A stretch of 12,450 bases of DNA from Candidatus Zipacnadia bacterium. GTDB taxonomy: Bacteria > Armatimonadota > UBA5377 > JALGUK01. The stretch covers positions 3,785 to 16,234 of the forward strand of contig JALGUK010000085.1 in the NCBI GenBank assembly GCA_029820875.1. Reading direction: 5' to 3'. The notes beneath the pieces were generated by a model. It was not told the DNA's origin. It searched no databases and saw only the letters and a program-made list of their open reading frames with translations. Both the position numbers and the translations under genes were made by a program. This document shows positions 1 to 7,480 of this stretch, piece after piece (the first letter of the stretch is position 1; every line of letters begins with the position of its first letter).

Positions 1-1197
1 CGCGTCTACGAGGTGGACCCGTCGGTCATCACCCGCACGCAGAAATGGCTCGTCGCCCAGCAAAACCCTGATGGTTCCTGGAGTCCCGACAAGTCATACT
101 TGCATGCCAACTCTTGGAGGACCATTCAGAACAGCAATCTCCTCGTTACGGCTTACATTACATGGGCACTGGCGGAGTCGAATTATACAGGTCCGGCGCT
201 GAATGCTGCAGTCAACTACATCAAGCAGAACCTCGGCGATGCTACCGACCCGTACGTACTTGCACTATGCGCTCAAGCACTTGCCTGGACCGAGCAGGAT
301 ACAAGCGCCGTCTTCGACCGACTTGTCGCGCAGGTAGTAGAGGATGAGAGGACCGCCCATTGGGAAAGCAAGACAACATCGGTTACATACTCCCACGGCA
401 ACAGCGCAAACATCGAGACATCCGCTCTTGCGGCTCTCGCAATGATGCGCGCACACGTGCATGGTCCGCTTGTCTCAAAGGTCCTGACCTACTTGATAGA
501 GGCGAGAGACAGTTACGGCACCTGGAACTCCACGCAAGCGACAATCCTTGCGATGAAATGCCTCCTCACATCGTTGAAAGCGCAGGTTCAGAAGGTCAAC
601 GCCGAAGTGAGCGTGAAAATCAACGGCCAGGTGGCCGAGGACCTGGTGATTACCCCTGATGATTATGATGTGGTGCGCCAGGTGGACCTCACAAAGGGCG
701 TAAAGATGGGCGACAACAAAGTGGAGATTGGTATCCACGGCGAAGGCGCGACGCTGTACCAGATCGTCACCCAATACTATCGCCCGTGGCAAGAAAAGCC
801 TGAAACCGCCAAGGGACCGATGTCCATCGAGGTGCGGTATGACAAGAAGCGCCTGCAGACCGACGACCTGCTCACCTGTCGCGTTGCCGCCCGACTCAAT
901 AGCGCTGGAACGGCCAATATGGTCATCCTCGATGTGGGCATCCCGCCGGGGTTTGAAGTCCAAACATCTGACCTTGAAGAATACGTGGGGAAACAGATTC
1001 AGAAATTCACTATCTCCGGGCGGCAGATTATATTCTACCTGGAAAAGCTCAGTGCCGATACACCGCTGCAGCTCCAATACAGGCTGCGTGCAAAGTATCC
1101 CATCCGCGCGAAGACGCCGCGTTCCCGAATATACGAGTACTACAACCCGGAGAGCGACGCCTTCGCACAGCCGGAAGAGCTGGTCGTCGAAGGGTAA
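1..1197 (+). CDS. Alpha-2-macroglobulin-like protein, C-terminal part (partial)
   Basis: The frame is open to the left edge, so the true start lies outside; the GTG at 13 is internal. About 398 codons are visible. The first 190 or so look like the alpha/alpha toroid of the thioester (TED) domain, with helical repeats containing QKWLVAQQNPDGSW and GTWNSTQATILAMKCLL, the latter typical of bacterial and eukaryotic A2M. The final 120 residues resemble the A2M receptor-binding domain: beta-rich, with IPPGFEV and an ending YYNPESDAFAQPEEL. The Cys-Gln thioester motif would lie upstream and cannot be checked. Bacterial A2Ms are large periplasmic or surface protease traps that cross-link attacking proteases. 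The gene ends in TAA and is followed by a strong hairpin. Family is fairly certain; whether it is of the thioester-bearing type is unknown. Confidence 0.88.
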   Translation, partial: RVYEVDPSVITRTQKWLVAQQNPDGSWSPDKSYLHANSWRTIQNSNLLVTAYITWALAESNYTGPALNAAVNYIKQNLGDATDPYVLALCAQALAWTEQDTSAVFDRLVAQVVEDERTAHWESKTTSVTYSHGNSANIETSALAALAMMRAHVHGPLVSKVLTYLIEARDSYGTWNSTQATILAMKCLLTSLKAQVQKVNAEVSVKINGQVAEDLVITPDDYDVVRQVDLTKGVKMGDNKVEIGIHGEGATLYQIVTQYYRPWQEKPETAKGPMSIEVRYDKKRLQTDDLLTCRVAARLNSAGTANMVILDVGIPPGFEVQTSDLEEYVGKQIQKFTISGRQIIFYLEKLSADTPLQLQYRLRAKYPIRAKTPRSRIYEYYNPESDAFAQPEELVVEG

Positions 1198-1222
1198 TAC
1201 GTTCCCTGCAGACAAGAAGCGA

Positions 1223-1255
1223 TGTGGTCCGAGTTCCAAAGAACTTCGGACCACA
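1223..1255 (+). terminator. Strong stem-loop after the A2M gene
   Basis: The arms 1223-1236 and 1241-1255 pair over 14 bp with one bulged T (1245) around a 4-nt CAAA loop. It begins 25 bases after the A2M stop codon, the usual place for a transcript end. No run of T follows, so it may be a factor-dependent terminator or an mRNA-stabilising 3' hairpin rather than a classical intrinsic terminator. Confidence 0.5.
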
Positions 1256-1410
1256 CCGCTTCCTCTAATCCGCCCCTTGCCCAATGCACTGCCCTGCATG
1301 CCATAACAACCCCGTTGTCCGCAGCGTTGCTACTCCTGGCTTGCCGGTAACGCCAATCTTCACTCGCCGGCGTTCGAAGTGCACAACAGGAATTGCATCC
1401 CCGCCGCTTC

Positions 1411-1437
1411 CGGCGCTGGTTTGCCGAAAATTTTTTT
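1411..1437 (+). terminator. Weak GC stem followed by A4T7
   Basis: CGGC (1411-1414) pairs with GCCG (1423-1426) around an 8-nt loop, followed at once by AAAA and seven T. The U-tract position fits an intrinsic terminator, but the stem is only 4 bp. A competing 5-bp hairpin CGCCG-CTTC-CGGCG lies at 1402-1415. The tract could instead be AT-rich promoter DNA for the next gene. Confidence 0.25.
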
Positions 1438-1493
1438 AATGCCCCTCAAGATTATCCAGACAATGGCCGATAACCAAAATACAAAACCACACA

Positions 1494-1511
1494 ACCAGCC
1501 TTTTTGCTGGT
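1494..1511 (+). promoter_or_regulatory. Leader hairpin upstream of the NtrC-family regulator
   Basis: ACCAGC (1494-1499) and GCTGGT (1506-1511) form a perfect 6-bp stem with a 6-nt CTTTTT loop, 36 bases before the ATG at 1548. It could be an RNA leader structure or a protein-binding inverted repeat. The ribosome site GGGGGA (1536-1541, 6 bases before ATG) lies outside the stem. Confidence 0.3.
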
Positions 1512-1547
1512 CGGACCTGTGCGACAAATCGGGACGGGGGACCGCCG

Positions 1548-2981
1548 ATGGGGTCCATCCTTGTGGTTGATGACGAGCCGGCTGTACGGTCGGCGCTTGC
1601 GAGTTTCCTCTCCAATGCAGGACACAATGTCGAGGAGTGCTTCGATGGCCTGTCGGCTGTCGAACGCCTTCGCAGTAACCACGTAGACATCGCATTGCTC
1701 GGTCTGCACCTCCCCCGGGTCAGCGGAATGGATGTCCTTCGCCGGGTGAAACGCGACCAGCCCGATGTCAAGGTCATCATGATGTCGGGGTGCCTCGATG
1801 TGGAGACGACCGAGGAAGCCGTCAAATGCGGAGCAGATAAGGTAGTCCCCAAGCCATGTGATATGAACCGCCTGGCACGGGTAATAGAGCATCTTCTCGA
1901 TAGGCGCGGCCCCTCCGGAGAAATAATCGCTGAGTCGCCCCAGATGCTCCGCGTTCTCGAACGCGTAGACCGCTTGGCAAGCACAACCATTGGCGTGCTT
2001 CTAACCGGCGAGACCGGCACCGGTAAAGAGCTTCTGGCTCGACGTATACATGACAAAAGCCCTCGCCGTGAGCAAGAGTACGTCAAGGTGGATTGTGCGG
2101 CCCTTCCGGAAAGTCTTCTCGAAACCGAGTTGTTCGGGCATGAGCCAAACGCCTTCACCGATGGCCCCGAAGCTCGGGTCGGACGCATTCCTGCAGCGGA
2201 TGGCGGAACGTTGTTCTTAGATGAAGTGGCGAATCTGAGTGCATCGGCCCAGGCAAAGCTTCTCAGGGTCCTATCAGAGGGTGAGGTCCAGCGGTTGGGG
2301 GCGCCTCAGCCGATTCCTGTGGATATTCGGGTGGTCGCTGCAACCAACGTTCCCCTGTTGAACCGGGTCAGACAAGGCGAGTTCAGGGAGGACCTCTACT
2401 ACCGCCTCGCAGAAGCCACCGTCATCATCCCTCCGTTGCGCGAGCGGCCTGACGATATCGCCCCACTGGCCAGACACTTCCTCCAACAAGCAGCGGCCGA
2501 ATACGATTTACAAGTCACGGATTTTCAGCCCGGTGTGTTGTCCGTGGCAAGAGCAGCCGAATGGCCCGGCAACGTGCGCCAATTAAGGTCGGTGGTTCGC
2601 CAAACTACGATTTTCAACGTAGGGCAGAAAGTCAGCCTGCAGAGCTTCCTGGAAGCCCTGCACGAACGACAGGAAAACGAATGTCATGCAAACGACGCAA
2701 CAATGATTGACACGGCCTGTACAAGTCTCAAGGAGATTGTGGCCGGGGTCGTGACGGACCTGGAACGCGCCTTGATTGTCGAGACACTCAATGCAACGTC
2801 GTGGAACAAGCTGCGCGCAGCACAACGGCTGCAAGTTGATTACAAGACCCTTCTGACAAAGATCAAGAGATACGGCATTACATGTCCCCATCAGTCAGGC
2901 CCGGAGAACCAGGCGGGTTGCACTCCCGCAGATTTGAGCCCATCGAATGTTGCCACGAAAGGAGTGCGTGAGCTCTTATGA
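1548..2981 (+). CDS. NtrC-family response regulator lacking phosphoacceptor Asp and GAFTGA
   Basis: A 477-aa protein in the standard three-domain order. The receiver (about 3-118) has acidic pocket D8/D9, S80 and K102, but residue 52, in ALLGLHLP, is Gly where the phosphorylated Asp belongs (codon GGT, 1701-1703). The AAA+ domain (about 125-345) has Walker A GETGTGKE (154-161), Walker B GGTLFLDE (219-226), FREDLYYRL (278-286) and WPGNVRQL (338-345). The sigma-54 contact loop reads NAFTDG (201-206) instead of GAFTGA, with no length change. A Fis-type helix-turn-helix lies at about 405-443, followed by a 34-residue tail. ATG is preceded by GGGGGA at 6 nt. The protein looks able to bind and hydrolyse ATP and bind DNA, but not to be phosphorylated in the normal way or to contact sigma-54 normally. 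Some NtrC relatives without GAFTGA (Rhodobacter NtrC, TyrR) act with sigma-70. The target is unknown. Confidence 0.93.
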   Translation: MGSILVVDDEPAVRSALASFLSNAGHNVEECFDGLSAVERLRSNHVDIALLGLHLPRVSGMDVLRRVKRDQPDVKVIMMSGCLDVETTEEAVKCGADKVVPKPCDMNRLARVIEHLLDRRGPSGEIIAESPQMLRVLERVDRLASTTIGVLLTGETGTGKELLARRIHDKSPRREQEYVKVDCAALPESLLETELFGHEPNAFTDGPEARVGRIPAADGGTLFLDEVANLSASAQAKLLRVLSEGEVQRLGAPQPIPVDIRVVAATNVPLLNRVRQGEFREDLYYRLAEATVIIPPLRERPDDIAPLARHFLQQAAAEYDLQVTDFQPGVLSVARAAEWPGNVRQLRSVVRQTTIFNVGQKVSLQSFLEALHERQENECHANDATMIDTACTSLKEIVAGVVTDLERALIVETLNATSWNKLRAAQRLQVDYKTLLTKIKRYGITCPHQSGPENQAGCTPADLSPSNVATKGVRELL

Positions 2982-3166
2982 TTCTTATTGCTACGGGTTT
3001 GCTCGTCCTCGGTAGTCTGGTCCTCGCAGCAGCAGCAATTGCCGCATGCGTACTCTCAAGCCGAATTAGCCGGAGAACGGAGGAGTCAAAGGAACCCCGT
3101 ACTACAGCTCGGAGCATCCAGACGAATATATCCACCAAGCCGACACGCGCTGTCGATCCTTCATAA
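2978..3166 (+). CDS. Small single-span membrane protein, possibly a sensor-kinase N-terminus
   Basis: A 62-aa product whose ATG overlaps the regulator's TGA in an ATGA arrangement, suggesting translational coupling; AAAGGAG lies at 2958-2964, 13 bases upstream. Residues 2-27 are one continuous hydrophobic segment (mostly Leu, Ala, Ile, Val). A short polar, basic tail of about 35 residues follows, rich in Arg, Ser and Thr, likely cytoplasmic. No family is recognised. The next frame (+1) is open from 3070 to 3591 with no usual start codon before 3232 and encodes a kinase ATPase remnant. One frameshift between about 3070 and 3166 would therefore join the two into a membrane-anchored protein of about 205 residues. 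It may be a true small protein or the 5' relic of a decayed sensor kinase. Confidence 0.5.
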   Translation: MILIATGLLVLGSLVLAAAAIAACVLSSRISRRTEESKEPRTTARSIQTNISTKPTRAVDPS

Positions 3167-3231
3167 GAAGGCTATTCGGTCACAATCCGGCGGTTCTGTC
3201 CACGTGTGAGAGGAGTGGGGACCTGCAAGCA

Positions 3232-3591
3232 GTGTCCTGTAGACCAAGCTTTCACTACCGCTCCTGGCGGGAAGACGATCGAGCAGTCGTCGAATTTGAG
3301 GACAACGGGCACGGGAGCGAGCCCGAGCGGCTTCAACAGGTTCTCACGGACGTCTCAGAGCGCCCCTGTGCCTCCCCAGGATTAGGCCTTCAAATCTGCA
3401 AGGAAATCATCGCCGGACATCAGGGCGAGCTTTCCGTTGAAACTTGTCCCGGTTTCGGTACAAAATTCCGGGTGTCACTGCCGTGCAATGGTTCTTCACA
3501 TCGAGACTCCCCCCTCGGCCGAGCATTCGCACGATTCCGGAGACGACGACGACGGAACGGATATCCGGCCCTGCGAATTCGCCTCGCATAA
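3232..3591 (+). pseudogene. Histidine-kinase ATPase (HATPase_c) fragment
   Basis: From GTG 3232 the frame encodes 119 aa. Residues about 7-84 match the C-terminal half of a sensor-kinase ATP-binding domain: REDDRAVVEFEDNGHG (G1 box DNGHG at 24-28), a shortened ATP lid, GLGLQICKEIIAGHQGEL (G2 box at 50-53) and GFGTKFRVSLP at the end. Missing are the N box, the phospho-accepting His box (DHp helices) and any sensor domain. Residues 85-119 form an arginine-rich tail unlike kinase ends. The frame is open upstream to 3070 without a usual start, and AGGAG (3211-3215) is 16 bases from the GTG, a poor spacing. It lies 65 bases after the membrane-peptide gene and 250 bases after the regulator, where a partner kinase would be expected. 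Most likely a decayed kinase gene; an ATPase-only regulatory protein is a less likely alternative. Confidence 0.65.
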
Positions 3592-3776
3592 TAGATGCCG
3601 TCCGCACTTCTTTGAAACTTCTGACTCCCCAATGAGAACAGCCTATTCCACAACTACTTTCCTCACCCCCATCCACATTCCACATCCATTTCAGGAAATC
3701 GGCGAGGAAAAGGGGCCCGGACACTTATAGAGAAGATTACCATATCGGGTGGTGATATAATTCTCTGAGGTGCAAC
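3592..3776. other. 185-base gap before the URO-D-like gene
   Basis: No gene seen. The ribosome site TGAGG (3766-3770) lies 6 bases before the ATG at 3777. An inverted repeat ATATC-N7-GATAT (3742-3758) lies just upstream of it. A TATAAT (3756-3761) is present but has no matching -35 box and would start the transcript almost on top of the ribosome site. Confidence 0.5.
3742..3758. promoter_or_regulatory. Possible operator: ATATC-N7-GATAT inverted repeat
   Basis: Perfect 5-bp arms around GGGTGGT, 18 bases upstream of the URO-D-like start and overlapping a TATAAT. The placement suits a repressor site, but arms this short can occur by chance and no cognate regulator is identified. Confidence 0.2.
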
Positions 3777-4964
3777 ATGACCCGCAAGGAACGAATGCTA
3801 AACATTCTCTCCGGCAAACCTGTAGATGTAATGCCGGTAGAATTGATGGCGGGCACGGAGTTCCTGTGCCGCCATTCCGGTGTAAGCACCATCGAATTCT
3901 TCTATGACCCGGATGCCCGCGCCGAGAAGAAAGCAATGGCACACGTTCAGTTCTTGGAGCGATTCGGGCCTGACGCTATGTGCCTATGGGCACGGGGAGC
4001 ACCAAAGCACTGGCGTGAACGTTATCGGTACGAGGCAATCGGCGAAAAGACGTTCATGATGGACACACAAACCGGAAAGCACTGGCCGATGTCATCCGAT
4101 CAGTATGCAGTCTTCATGGACGAGCTGCCGGAGCCTGGGTCTTACTATTACGAGCGGGGTGAGGTCGAGGTTATAGTCAACGGGCGGCAGTATTTCGCTA
4201 TCGGGGACAAGTTCGAAATTCGGTCAAAGAGCGATGTAGACCGGTTATTCCCCTTGGAACCCGCTGAATCCGTGGTGGAGCGGGGAATGTTCGAGGTCAT
4301 CCGCACCATGGCAGAGGCTTGCGGCGGGACGGAATACATCGAGGCGGGGGGAATCGGTTCCATCTTCCGCTTCGCGATGGGCGCTGTTGGTTTCCCGGAC
4401 GGCTACATATTCATGCGTGAAAAACCTGACATCTTCAAGCACTTGCTTGAGCGGTTCACAGAACAAAACATCGAGTATGCCAAGGCTTTCAAGAGCCTCG
4501 GTGCGGACGGCGTTCATACCGGGGACCTCTGGGCCGGCGGAGACCTTATTTCCCAGGAGGATTGGATGGAGTTCGTGTTCCCTTACACCCAGCAGCTAAA
4601 CCGCGAGATGCGTCGGATGGGCCTTAAAGTCAAATACTACTTTGTCGGCGATGTGCGGCCTCGTCTGCAATCCTTGCGAAGCCTCGAATTTGACTCTCTT
4701 CAAGTCGAGGAGAGTTTCGATATTCACATCGGCGATGTGAGAGAAGCCCTCGGGCCGGATGTGTGTCTGCACACGAATATTGACGCCATTCGCCTTATAG
4801 ACCACGGAACGCCGTCGGAGATTGAAGCCGCGCTCGCCGAGCAGGTGAAAGCGGCGGGGGGGGCGCGCAGGTTGATTTGCTCTTTGGGCAGTGAGGTAAC
4901 GCTGAATACACCTCCTGAGAACCTGCATGCGCTGATTGAGGCGGCGCGTCAGTATCCTGGTTAG
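3777..4964 (+). CDS. URO-D superfamily (methyltransferase-like) protein
   Basis: A 395-aa protein with ATG start and TGAGG 6 bases upstream. The opening MTRKERMLNILSGKPVD and the closing TPPENLHALIEAARQYPG are typical of the uroporphyrinogen decarboxylase superfamily, whose members form a TIM barrel. The HemE substrate motif with RQAGR near the N-terminus is absent, so this is not the haem-pathway enzyme. It resembles the MtaA/CmuA-type corrinoid-linked methyltransferase relatives that are abundant in anaerobic and PVC bacteria. In those, zinc is held by His-X-Cys and a distal Cys; here the matching positions read Y288-F-V290-G and S372 (in SLGSEV), so the usual metal site is missing. A G8 run at 4856-4863 lies in the coding sequence. 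The gene is followed after 70 bases by the GH78-like gene on the same strand, likely co-transcribed. The substrate is unknown; demethylation or modification of a sugar-derived compound is only a guess from the neighbour. Confidence 0.88.
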   Translation: MTRKERMLNILSGKPVDVMPVELMAGTEFLCRHSGVSTIEFFYDPDARAEKKAMAHVQFLERFGPDAMCLWARGAPKHWRERYRYEAIGEKTFMMDTQTGKHWPMSSDQYAVFMDELPEPGSYYYERGEVEVIVNGRQYFAIGDKFEIRSKSDVDRLFPLEPAESVVERGMFEVIRTMAEACGGTEYIEAGGIGSIFRFAMGAVGFPDGYIFMREKPDIFKHLLERFTEQNIEYAKAFKSLGADGVHTGDLWAGGDLISQEDWMEFVFPYTQQLNREMRRMGLKVKYYFVGDVRPRLQSLRSLEFDSLQVEESFDIHIGDVREALGPDVCLHTNIDAIRLIDHGTPSEIEAALAEQVKAAGGARRLICSLGSEVTLNTPPENLHALIEAARQYPG

Positions 4965-5020
4965 CCTGCTTCGGCCGGGACAATGACGGCCAGCTTCATG
5001 TTATCGGTTTTAACAGCTAT

Positions 5021-5024
5021 GGAG
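5021..5024 (+). promoter_or_regulatory. Ribosome binding site supporting the GTG start of the GH78-like gene
   Basis: GGAG lies 10 bases before GTG 5035. No ATG in frame precedes the conserved N-terminal region (DIWEAKWIWHP), so GTG is the best start. Confidence 0.55.
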
Positions 5025-5034
5025 TGATTACCAA

Positions 5035-7471
5035 GTGTCAACTTATCAGCCGCCAGACCCACCGGATATCTGGGAAGCAAAGTGGATTTGGCATCCGCCA
5101 GTTGAGTACATGGACAACTTCCATCTGCTCGCGCGGCAGGAGTTGAGCCTGGATGACGCTCCAAGGCAGGCGACCTGTTGGGTCACTGCGAGCAATATCT
5201 ACGAGCTTTTCATCAACGGCGAACGCGTAGGGCGCGGGCCAAGCCCCTCATATCCGAAGTGGCAATACTTCGATTGCTATGATGTCAGCCGTTTTCTGCG
5301 GGCGGGGCCGAATGTGGTCGCCGCTCGCTGCTACAACTTCGGCCCAACGATGGAAAGCAGCTTGTGCCAGGACCCTGGACCCGGCGGGTTCCTGTTGCAA
5401 ATCGAAATTGACGGGGAGATTGTCCTGACAACCGACGAGAGCTGGCGTGTGTTGCAGGATCCGTCACGACATCAACGTACAGAGCCCATCTCGGGGCACC
5501 GCGGCGGATTCAAGGAGATCTCGGACGGACGAAAGGAGGTCATCGCTTGGGAGAATGTAGGCTTCGACGATTCGGACTGGCCCCTTGCGCACGTCTTGGG
5601 GCCGGTAGGCCAGCAGCCCTGGACTCATCTGATTCCGCGAGAGATACCGCCGTTGCGGCTTGAGCGTATACTCCCTCAGGATGTTTTTTATCATACCTGT
5701 GGCAAGACCTATGGAAGCAGCCGGTACGATGTCTCATCTCCCGAAGCGCTTCGCCAGGACGACGACTCCTGCACCGTGGTCGAGCCTCTCCGAGAGGATT
5801 TCGCCCCCTCGCTCATCATTGACTTCGGCGTCAATACATTCGGTTACTACGAGATTGAAATTGCAGACAGCGCCGGCGGTGTCATCGAGCTTTCGTATGG
5901 AGAGTCCCTTAACCTGACACTCGTTGACCGGTTCATTATGCGTCAAGGCCCTCAAGTGTACCGGCCTTTCGAAAGACGCGGCGGGCGCTACCTGATGCTG
6001 ACTTTCCGCGATTGTCCGGGGCCGGTTAAAGTCCGACGCGTCGTGTGTTATCGTCAAAGCTACCCTGTCGAATACCGCGGCGACTTCCGCTGTTCCGATG
6101 AACTTCTCAATCGTATCTGGAGCGTGGGACGTTACACGGTGCAAATGTGCATGCAGGACCATTACGAGGACTGCCCCTGGCGCGAACAAACGCTTTACTG
6201 CGGCGATCTAGCTGTCGGCGCGCTGCTTTCCTACTACGCTTTCGGCGCCCAAGATATCGCTCGCAAGTGTCTCCGCCAATTCGCCAGGCTCCAACAGGAT
6301 GACGGCGCAATACCCGCAATGGGGCCGGCGCCGCGGCCTGGTATCATCCCGGAATATCCCGCTTTCTGGGTGATTACCCTGTGGGATTACTACATGCACT
6401 GGGGTGACAGGGACCTTTTGGAAGAGCTGTTTCCAAACGTCCAGCGGTGCATGGAGTGGTACGCCAACCGGCGTGACGCCCAGGGTTTGTTTGCCCGGCG
6501 CGACGATGATGCCTTCGGTAAGTTCATTGACAATCTCTCCAACATCAAGGCGCGCTCCAAGCTGGCTGCTGAAGAGATTATCTACTGCCAGTCGCTCCGT
6601 TGCGCCGCTGCTATGGCCGACACTATCGGCCACAAGGAATATGCGGCCGAACTCCGCCACCGGGCTGATACAATGGCATCTACCATCGAACGCCTCTTCT
6701 GGCGGGACGAGCTGGAATGCCTGGTTGACAGCACTGAGCCCGGCGGCGATACCGTAACCCAGATTACAAACGGCCTGGCGCTGCTGTACGAGGTAACGAG
6801 CCATGAGAAACGACCGTCTCTGGCCCGTGTCCTGTTGGATCGCACCAAGGCCCCTCCCATACGGGCAGGCTACATGAACTTTTACATGGTTGAGGCGTTG
6901 GCACGGTTCGGCCTCCGCGAGGAAGCATTGGGCCGAATCCGCGAATACTGGGGCGGAATGCTTGCCCGCGGCGCGACGACGCGGGCCGGTTTACTCTTTG
7001 CCTGCACACGTGGCGGGTATTCGGCTGCTTGCCCCGGGAGCTCAAGTCGTCGAGATTGCCCCCTACCTGGGCAGGCTAAGCTGGGTGCAGGCAGTGGTTC
7101 CGACTCCACTGGGCGACGTTGAGGTGCTCTGCCGGCGTACAGCACATGCCTCGTGTATTGAAATGGACAGCCATATCCCGGCAGGAATAGCTGCCCAGAT
7201 TCTTGTTCCTCTGCCAGGCCGAGACGTGGGCATGGTCTACCTCAGCGGAAGGGCGGTTCCACCCGGTGCCGACAACGACCGTTTACAGACTGTCTGGCCG
7301 ACGCTGAATGCCGCGGAACTCGAAACAAACGGCCTTCGGCTGCACTTTGAGACGTCTGATGCTCCACAACTTATCCATATATCAACGGAGCAGCGCACCG
7401 GCTTCTCACAAGGCGGTAAGATTATCAGAAGGCCGTGGGGCGACTGGGGCAGTACACCGGAGCCAAGCTGA
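5035..7471 (+). pseudogene. GH78 alpha-L-rhamnosidase-like gene, broken by internal deletion and frameshift
   Basis: Frame +1 from GTG 5035 encodes N-terminal beta-sandwich domains (EAKWIWHP; ASNIYELFINGERVGRGPS; FGVNTFGYYEIEI) and then the (alpha/alpha)6 catalytic domain from about residue 350. The motif DCPWRE...YCGD places D379, E384 and D391 at the exact spacing of the GH78 acidic trio (D567/E572/D579 of Bacillus RhaB), so the general-acid region is intact. After GGMLARGATT (ending at residue 649, about 6981) homology leaves this frame, which runs out of family to a stop at 7122. Frame +2 resumes with GPVYSLPAHVAGIRLLAPG from about 6986 and continues through the C-terminal beta domain (PYLGRLSWVQAVVPTPLGDVEV) to TGA at 7471. 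The segment normally between GATT and the (S)AGP-Y-LP motif, a few tens of residues containing the (F/I)WE Glu and the H-G-W-S motif, is absent. No intact enzyme can be made from this sequence. Confidence 0.85.
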
Positions 7472-7480
7472 GGAAGCCCT

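Larger units (their letters stand above)
1198..1547. other. 350-base intergenic region with three hairpins
   Basis: No convincing coding region is seen; open frames here are short or antisense to neighbours. It holds a strong stem-loop just after the A2M stop (1223-1255), a short GC stem followed by A4T7 (1411-1437), and a perfect 6-bp hairpin with a T-rich loop (1494-1511) in the probable leader of the downstream regulator. The base composition turns AT-rich from about 1427, as expected for a promoter region, but no hexamer pair was good enough to call. Confidence 0.6.

Noticed and set aside
475..1299. 274-codon minus-strand open frame across the A2M gene
   Set aside because: No recognisable family; it lies antisense to a well-supported domain sequence and has low-complexity composition typical of a shadow frame.
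1378..1400. Sigma-54 (-24/-12) promoter resembling TGCAC...TTGCA upstream of the regulator
   Set aside because: The GG of the -24 element is missing, and the spacing does not match the consensus.
1436..2188. 250-codon minus-strand open frame over the regulator
   Set aside because: Arg/Ser-rich antisense translation of conserved receiver and AAA+ motifs; no family and no ribosome site seen.
3542..3553. (GAC)4 microsatellite at the end of the kinase fragment
   Set aside because: Too short to be a meaningful repeat; within a probably non-functional tail.
3756..3761. Consensus TATAAT before the URO-D-like gene as a -10 box
   Set aside because: No acceptable -35 hexamer at 16-18 bases, and the predicted transcript start would fall on the ribosome binding site.
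3777..4964. Identification as HemE (haem-pathway uroporphyrinogen decarboxylase)
   Set aside because: The N-terminal RQAGR substrate motif is missing and the length and C-terminal pattern fit the methyltransferase-like branch.
6208..6804. 198-codon minus-strand open frame inside the GH78 gene
   Set aside because: Antisense to conserved GH78 catalytic sequence; no recognisable motif.
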